In this document: in pieces, positions 58,366-64,000 of the stretch
Layout: every line of letters begins with the position of its first letter
How positions within the stretch are numbered: position 1 is the first letter of the stretch
Assembly: GCA_026874595.1 (NCBI GenBank)
Contig: CM049310.1
Span: forward strand, 37,647,558 to 37,711,557
Direction of reading: 5' to 3'
From: Sipunculus nudus
Taxonomy: Eukaryota; Annelida; Sipuncula; Golfingiida; Sipunculidae
Length of the DNA: 64,000 bases
Program-made: the position numbers and the translations under genes
The notes under the pieces: generated by a model
What the model was told of the DNA's origin: nothing
What the model saw: only the letters and a program-made list of their open reading frames with translations
Databases searched by the model: none

Positions 58366-59283
58366 TTTCCTTAAACAGGATACTGACGCTTCATGTTAAT
58401 GCAACCATTTAATGTTTTCCTTAATAGTTTAATGCAATCAATAACATTTCCTTAAACAGGACACTCTGGCTTCATGTCAATGCAACCATTAAATGTTTTC
58501 CTTAATAGGGTACTCTGGCTTCATGTTTATGCAATCAATAAAGTTTCCTCAAACAGGTCACTCTGGCTTCATGTCAATGCAACCATTAAATGAATTCTTT
58601 GACAGGGTAGACTGGTTTATATCAATCCAATCTTTAAATATTTTTCTCTAACAGGGTACCCTGGTCTCATATCAATGCAATCAATAACATTTCCTTTAAA
58701 AGGATACTCTGGCTCAATGTCAATGCAATCATTAAATGTTTTCCTCAATAGTTTATTCTGGCTTAATGTCAATGCAACCATAAAATGTTTTCCTCAAAAG
58801 GGTACTCTGGCTACATGTCAATGCAATCATTAAATGTTTTCCTCAATAGGGTATTCTGGCTTAATGTTATTGCTACCATTAATGTTTTCCTCAATAGAGA
58901 ACTCTGGCTTAATGTCAATGCAAACATTCAATGTTTTCCTCAATAGGTTTTCTCTGGCTTAATGTCAATGCAACCACTAAATGTTTTCCTCGAAAGGGTA
59001 CTCTGGCTTCATGTCAATGCAATCAATAACATTCCCTTAAACAGGTACTTTTATGTCAATGCAACCATGAAATGTTTTCCCTAACAGGGTATACTGGCTT
59101 CAAGTCAATCCAGTCATTAAATGGTTTCTTTAACAGGGTAGCCTGGCTTTATGTCAATCCAATCTTTTAAATCTGTTCTCTAACAGGATACCCTGCCTTC
59201 ATATCAATGAAAACAATAACATTTCCTTTAACAGGATACTTTGGCGTCATGTCAGTGCAATCATTAAATGTTTTCTCTCACAG
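58366..59283 (+). repeat. Tandem array of about 19 units resembling the exon 10 splice acceptor
   Basis: The roughly 49-bp unit is 'TTTTCCTCAACAG' plus 'GGTACTCTGGCTTCATG' plus 'TCAATGCAACCATTAAATG'. Its first two parts match the genuine exon 10 acceptor and exon start (TTTTCTCTCACAG / GGTACTCTGGCTTTG) at 59271-59298. Several copies keep a full CAG/GG acceptor; others have TAG, AAG or lost AG. The array ends exactly at exon 10, so the true exon start is the last, 3'-most unit. Confidence 0.93.
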
Positions 59284-59469
59284 GGTACTCTGGCTTTGTT
59301 TCTATGTATGAGGATGTTAAACCAGGAAGTGGAGATATTGTTCTTGGCGGGTTAAACTGTGATGGCACGGAGCCGGACCTGGTTGATTGTAAAAGGACAA
59401 AAGACATCGGGAGCACGGAATGTGACCATTCGGAGGATATCGGTATTGTCTGTCTCACATCAGAAACAG
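59284..59469 (+). CDS. Exon 10: C-terminal half of the SRCR domain
   Basis: CTCTCACAG acceptor, GTAAGG donor at 59470, 186 nt, phase 1 to phase 1. It encodes Gly-Tyr-Ser-Gly-Phe, then Leu-Asn-Cys-Asp-Gly-Thr-Glu, an Asp-Cys pair, a Glu-Cys-Asp-His segment and Gly-Ile-Val-Cys-Leu. Together with exon 9 the domain has six cysteines (561, 574, 603, 613, 624, 634) and lacks the extra pair of group B, so it is group A. In known structures these pair as C2-C7, C3-C8 and C5-C6. The acceptor and first bases of this exon resemble the unit of the tandem array directly upstream. Confidence 0.92.
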
Positions 59470-59579
59470 GTAAGGTTAAAAAGAGCGGAAGGTTAACATG
59501 AAGTGTGAAATGTAACTTGGACATTTGAATAATGTGTTTCGTCCTTTAAAACCCAGTCACACTAGAGGTGGAATATATA

Positions 59580-60240
59580 AAATTCTTATATATATTCCTG
59601 GATATTATAACTGCATTATAAAATTCTAATCGTATTATGTGTGCATTTCAAATACTCCGGGCCCATTCTTATGGACGGCCCGAACGTTTTACTCATGCTG
59701 AAAACTAGATGTGCATTCGGAATGGAGAAAATTCTATCTACCCTATGACTCTTTTCTAAGTATTCATAGGGCATTCCAGCATCTTTCGACATCATGCATC
59801 TGGATTGCCGCCGGAATCCATTTTGACAGAAAAAATAATACCCCAGCTGTAATGCAGTTCGAATGCCGTCGGAACCTCCCGACTGGCCCTCGAATGATTC
59901 CGGACGTAATTCAGAACACCACCTTTAGACGCGGTAATTTTTGTTATATTCGAACACATTCAAAGTTCATTTTAAGTATTCATACTATATTCTGTTTGAA
60001 TTCATGAACGTTCGAACAATAATCGGCGGCCATTCCGGGAATGTTCTGACTGCATTCGAGGTGAATTCGCACATCATTATTTTTAACAGCATTCTGAATA
60101 ATATCTGCTGTGTTCCAAATACATTCGAGCTGCAATTGTGAGCTAATACACCAGGGATGTGCAAGCATCATTCGAGCCGGGTTCGAGGCCTATTCTGAGC
60201 ATTCTAACAGCATTATTTTAAAGTTTTAAGGATATAGGTC
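59580..60240. repeat. Degenerate short repeat rich in 'CATTCGA/ATTCCGG'
   Basis: Dozens of imperfect 'GCATTCGA', 'CATTCCGG' and 'GAATTC' motifs at 10-20 bp intervals in intron 10. No unit length is strict. A poly-C tract follows at 60250-60263. Confidence 0.55.
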
Positions 60241-60263
60241 AAATTTGAACCCCCCCCCCCCCG

Positions 60264-60932
60264 GGGAATTATTTCCTATAATTTAGACAGGAATTATACA
60301 ATGATTGTTTATGATTAATATGGTGATATTGGGTGGATTTAGGAAGGTGACCCCGCCCCCGACTGAAAACTTGAAAACAAATCATACTTATTACCTTTAT
60401 CAGGATTTCTTCCTTCCCTCCACAAGTGATAGATATTTATAAGGTCCACACATCTTCACCTTGGCCATAGTGCTGCGCTCCCTCTACCTCCCCGCCTGTC
60501 CTATAACCGCTATCCGATACAATAAAGGAATACTTAGTAAATAAAATCAAACTAAGCTTTTAATGTGAGCACTGAATTGTCATGTGTGTTTTTTTTAATT
60601 GTATCAATATATAGATGGAATATATCCGGAAAGTGTTGGTCAATTTTTCATTTAAATGTTTGACCATAACTACAATTATCTGCAAATGTGCATGCTTGTT
60701 TAAACGGCGACAGTTACAAAAGTGTCACAAACGGAGCCTATATAATGTAGACAAAAATAAATCCCATACTCAATAAATAAATCTGCAACAATGTGTGTAT
60801 ATCATTGAAACCTAAATATTTATCTTTCTGCCATCAGACATGTAAATAAAGAAAGTTAACAATTACACAGTGCTTTGCCTATGTAACTCGTTATTGTCAA
60901 CGGCTGAATTTGAACACGATGCCATTTTTCAG
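60264..60932. other. Intron 10, 3' part
   Basis: AT-rich with no recognised repeat, ending in the exon 11 acceptor. Confidence 0.5.
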
Positions 60933-61072
60933 TATGTTCTGAGTCACTCGTGGCCGGCTACGAGGTGGAGCCAGAGAGTTTCAGCAGCAGTTCGGGTTCA
61001 GACTTTGGTTCCATTGCCCTTAATGCTCATGGAGGCTGGAAAGCCGATGCCTTTGATAAACAATGGGTACAG
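60933..61072 (+). CDS. Exon 11: first half of an F5/8 type C (discoidin) domain
   Basis: CATTTTTCAG acceptor and CAG/GTAGGT donor at 61073, 140 nt, phase 1 to phase 0. After an opening Val-Cys-Ser it reads Ala-Leu-Asn-Ala-His-Gly-Gly-Trp and then Asp-Lys-Gln-Trp-Val-Gln. These match the 'RLN.QGGW' and 'KQWLQVDL' blocks of discoidin domains. The domain breaks exactly before the usual Val-Asp-Leu. No continuing exon was found by eye in 61073-64000, so the rest should lie downstream. Confidence 0.85.
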
Positions 61073-61189
61073 GTAGGTACCAAAAAACTGAGTGGTAATC
61101 AGGAATGATTGAGTGCAGAATTAATGAGTGCCAGTGTAACCATCCAAGTTTTTAACCTACATACCCTCTGAGCCACAAAGGCAGATCAA

Positions 61190-61390
61190 ATAATAATAAT
61201 ACAGCCAAATCTTAGTTTTAAGACTACCCGCGGGATTGGCAAAATTGGTCTCAATTCACAGGCGGTCTCGTTAGACAGGTCAATTGAAACCAATGTGGAT
61301 GATTTTGCGTCACTCAAGGGAGGTTTCTTAATAGACAGGTGGTCTTATATGACAGGTGGTCTTTCAGACAGGTTCCACTGTATATCGAGG
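61190..61390. repeat. 'AGACAGGTGGTCT' repeat
   Basis: 'TAGACAGG', 'GACAGGTGGTCTT' and 'AGACAGGTTCCACTGTA' recur at short intervals, as in a common invertebrate interspersed repeat. Confidence 0.55.
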
Positions 61391-61409
61391 CCCCGTGTCT
61401 CACAGGAAC

Positions 61410-61570
61410 AAACCGAATAGAAGTTCAAAGGCAAATTGGACTCCCAATAGTACCCGAAAAGCAAAATAAATTCCCAATAGAACCTGAAAGAGCAAATGCA
61501 ATCCAAATAGAACCTCAAAGAAAATTAAAATTCAAATAGAATCTTGGAGTCAAAATAAAATCCTTGTAGT
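61410..61570. repeat. Degenerate tandem repeat of about 36-40 bp
   Basis: Four or five units of 'CAAATAGAACCTGAAAGAGC' type. Confidence 0.6.
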
Positions 61571-62035
61571 ATCCCAGCAGAGAGACTTTAATGTACTAAT
61601 TGTACAGTTTATATAGTCTTCCAATTTGATTTTCAATTTGTTTAAATCACCTTTCTTCATTTGAAGTGATTGACCTTAAATAATTCTTGCTGCTTGGTAT
61701 TTAAATCTATTGACAGGAATACTTTTCTTATCAGCAAGTGTTAGAAATAGAGTATTATTTCAAACAGAGTAAAATAGATAGGCAGTAATTTCTTATCAAT
61801 GTTAAAATTCATAAGATTTCCTCTAAAAGTGATGTTACTGGTGTATTTTCCTATATTGAGCAGATACATCCACAGACCACTTTGTATGTATCTATTAATA
61901 TATACTTTGCATTTGTGCGTTACTTGTTCTTCAGCTGCCCTTGTCCTCAGATTACTGTGGCGCCATCTACATATCATCTGAATAGAGACGGATCGGAATT
62001 TTGTTTCTTTCTTTTCACAAAATAAAATTGTGTTA

Positions 62036-62607
62036 TAGGTAGAGCCCGGCACCACCGAGGTTAGATCAAGCTTAGCCAAGTTTATCAAGAGGCGCCGCCG
62101 ATATTTCAGTGAGCCGAAGTCAGCCGATTTTGTGAATCTCAGTTTGGCTTGAGAATAAATTAATACAAAAGATCAATCTTTTACAATTATAAATATAACC
62201 AACTAATGCAAAGTTAATTTTGTCATTCTGTAAAGCTGTCACAGTTGGGAAGATCATTTGTAAAATGGCTCAGGCTGTTATTTTTTTTTTCGCTGAAAGG
62301 AAACGATGTGATCGTTTAAGTATGAAAGTTTGGCTTATGAAACTTTCATGGATAAACTAAACTTGAACGGCTAATTAATCACAAACTAATTAAATGTAAA
62401 ATGGATGCAGTATGTCACACGTAATATAGATAATTTGTTTAAATAAAATGGTACTTTGTAACATGGTCGCAAGAATAGGCTTTCAGATCAGTTTAAGTCA
62501 GCCGACATTTGGCGAGCCGAATCAAGCCTCGAGACTTGGCTAAAGTCAGCCGTCCTTTGTCCGAGCCTGCCGCTTTAGTGTGGCAAACACGGCCCTGGGC
62601 TCTAATT
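62036..62607. mobile_element. Possible MITE with TAGAGCCC/GGGCTCTA ends
   Basis: TAGAGCCCGG near 62039 faces CTGGGCTCTA near 62597. Inner blocks rich in 'AGCCGA.TCAGCCG' occur next to both ends (62100-62150 and 62495-62580). The element is about 570 bp and non-coding. No target duplication is clear. Confidence 0.4.
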
Positions 62608-62697
62608 ATGGGTATATCGATCTTTCCATGCCTTACAGACACAGTCCAGATACTTGGATGCAGCAACACCTGCTGGACATATAGTCCACAAGCGTAT

Positions 62698-62732
62698 TTA
62701 TATATATATTTATATATATATATATATATACA
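62698..62732. repeat. (TA)n microsatellite
   Basis: Short TA tract followed by CACA. Confidence 0.85.
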
Positions 62733-63309
62733 CACGTAAGTATGTGTACAGAACTGTATATTCGTAGGAGAAAGCCAGTAAGTCTAGATTGTTAGTAGGA
62801 TCAGCCCATAATTTCAATATATTTGTTACATGTTAAATACATGTATCCAAAGAAGAGAAACAGTTGCCGGAGCATTCATGAAGGTTTGTAGGTTGGAAAA
62901 GATTTACTTTTTACAATCTAATACTTATAAAGAGAAGTTTTTCCACTTTTGTCCTCAGTGCTCTCCAAAAACACATTGCGTATGACACTGTGTTATAGCT
63001 CATTTTAAAGGCTATTGTTCTCTCAGTGACCTTGCCGATTATTTAATATTTAATGTACACATCATTTAGGGCGATTTTTGCGCATTTTTAAGCAAATAAC
63101 GGAATGCCTCCATGTTCACTTGGTGGTTTTCACGACACATGCAGCGTAGGACACACTCGCAGAATCAAGGACTCTTTTGCATATGAATAACTCCTGCTGT
63201 CTGACTAGTGTCAGTGACGGATTATAGTATGTTTGGCCTGACATTTGACCCAGTCACTGGCCCACTTGCATGATAGGTAAATGTGAAGAATATCTGACTC
63301 TCGATTTAT
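62733..63309. other. No feature seen downstream of exon 11
   Basis: I searched for the expected continuation of the discoidin domain (an exon opening Val-Asp-Leu in phase 0) and did not find one here or in 63511-64000. Confidence 0.45.
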
Positions 63310-63510
63310 GAAAAGGAAGGGTCCAATCCAGGAGCATTAATAAAAAAAACTTATAAAAGGCCCCAGGGTCCGGAAAAGGGGGAGAGGGGGCTGTAGGCGG
63401 CAAAATTTGGTTTGAAATTCTAGAAGATTGCGGCGGCCGAAAAGGAAGGGTGGGGGTGGGTGGTGGTGGGGGGATGGTCCGGACCTCCTGAACCCCCCCC
63501 CATGTGTCCA
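63310..63510 (+). repeat. G/C-rich interspersed repeat, copy 3
   Basis: Same order of blocks as at 14800-14995: 'AAGGGTCCAATCCAGG', 'GGGTCCGGAAAAGGGG', 'TTGCGGCGGCCGAAAAGG' and 'GGTCCGGACCTCCTGAACCC'. The long frames here are proline/glycine-rich repeat translations. Confidence 0.65.
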
Positions 63511-64000
63511 CTTTTTCTTCTGCCGAGGTATATACATTCCCGTTTCTTTGTTTAAGAACAGCCTCCTTTTATTGATTTTACATTTGATTCATCTTTCATA
63601 TCTTCCTTACATCAAACTATACCCCTAACAATAATAATAAATGTAACCAATCAGTCCCATTCCGGTTCTCAAATGTAAACATCCTCACTGACCAGATCTT
63701 CAAAGTTAACATACCGATTTATGAATTTCTTGCCACAAGCATAGCGCCACAACATACGTGTTATTTGTACATCATTAGTTTGGGATCGTGCATTCTTATG
63801 TACACGTTCTTAGTTGTCATTTGACAGATTCAGATATAAAGCCTCCATGACAGATCTCTACGTATAATTTGTTGCAGATAAAAGTGTAGAGTAATGCAAT
63901 GTCATTGATATGTCCATAGTTTATATAATAATTTTCCTCCTATAATGTTCATAGGTTTCCTCAATATTACATAGATAATGGGATGGACCGGGGGCATGGC

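Larger units (their letters stand above)
17732..61072 (+). other. Gene span: secreted protein with SRCR and F5/8 type C domains (11 exons, 3'-incomplete)
   Basis: Eleven exons were assembled by reading. All ten introns have GT..AG ends, and the phases run 0,1,2,2,1,1,1,1,1,1 with no stop in 686 codons. Residues 1-20 form a signal peptide. Residues 21-326 are a charged, probably helical region with cysteines at 96, 127, 155, 168, 210, 241, 243 and 249, and furin-type motifs ending at R111, R223 and R326. Residues 327-534 form a region I do not recognise. Residues 535-635 are a group A SRCR domain and 641-686 the start of a discoidin (F5/8 type C) domain. SRCR and discoidin domains are extracellular binding modules, so a secreted or surface recognition role is inferred. 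Introns 1, 3, 8 and 9 are swollen with repeats. The end of the gene is outside the window. No orthologue is recognised. Confidence 0.85.

Noticed and set aside
58366-59283. A CRISPR-like array
   Set aside because: The units are contiguous, without unique spacers, and the genome is eukaryotic. The unit is an intron/exon boundary.
63950-64000. A last exon of the discoidin domain at the window edge
   Set aside because: There is an open stretch after an AG at 63954, but it does not read Val-Asp-Leu in the required phase and no discoidin motif is visible.

Overview
This is a eukaryotic nuclear window, most likely from a bivalve mollusc. The reasons are introns with GT..AG ends, many AT/GA/GT microsatellites, several non-LTR retrotransposon relics, and abundant short elements with tandem-repeat cores (pearl-like, Helentron-associated elements) of a kind described from clams and oysters. 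The species assignment is inference. There is no bacterial-style gene order, rRNA gene, intact tRNA gene or CRISPR array.

The one host gene I can build runs on the + strand from 17732 to at least 61072. I joined eleven coding exons by eye. All ten splice junctions are GT..AG and every reading phase agrees, giving 686 continuous codons before the window ends. The predicted protein starts with a signal peptide. It continues with a cysteine-containing, mostly helical region and an acidic stretch with furin-type cleavage motifs, then a roughly 200-residue region I do not recognise. It ends with a group A SRCR domain (six cysteines, split over three exons) and the first half of an F5/8 type C (discoidin) domain. 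The rest of the discoidin domain lies beyond the window. This looks like a secreted recognition or adhesion protein of unknown function.

Layout. 1-11 kb: nested mobile elements, with two head-to-head pairs of one family (called E here), a decayed CR1/Jockey-like LINE, and a 2.2-kb Helentron-like element inserted into one E copy. 11-17.7 kb: tRNA-derived SINE-like pieces, tandem repeats and unassigned DNA. 17.7-30.3 kb: exon 1 and a 12.4-kb intron that holds two more copies of the Helentron-like family and a minisatellite with perfect IR3 nuclear-receptor palindromes. 30.3-41.5 kb: exons 2-8. 41.5-47.9 kb: intron 8, with another Helentron-like element carrying IR3 palindromes and an RTE/BovB-like LINE relic. 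47.9-59.3 kb: intron 9, with octamer-rich repeats and several L1/Tx1-like LINE pieces. 58.4-59.3 kb: about 19 tandem copies of a unit resembling the 3' splice site and first bases of exon 10. 59.3-61.1 kb: exons 10 and 11. 61.1-64 kb: intron with small repeats.

The most unusual observations are the duplicated splice sites in this gene (exon 10 acceptor about 19-fold, exon 4 donor twice), the unfamiliar domain combination, the IR3 arrays carried by transposons, and an in-window empty-site/filled-site comparison for the Helentron-like family.
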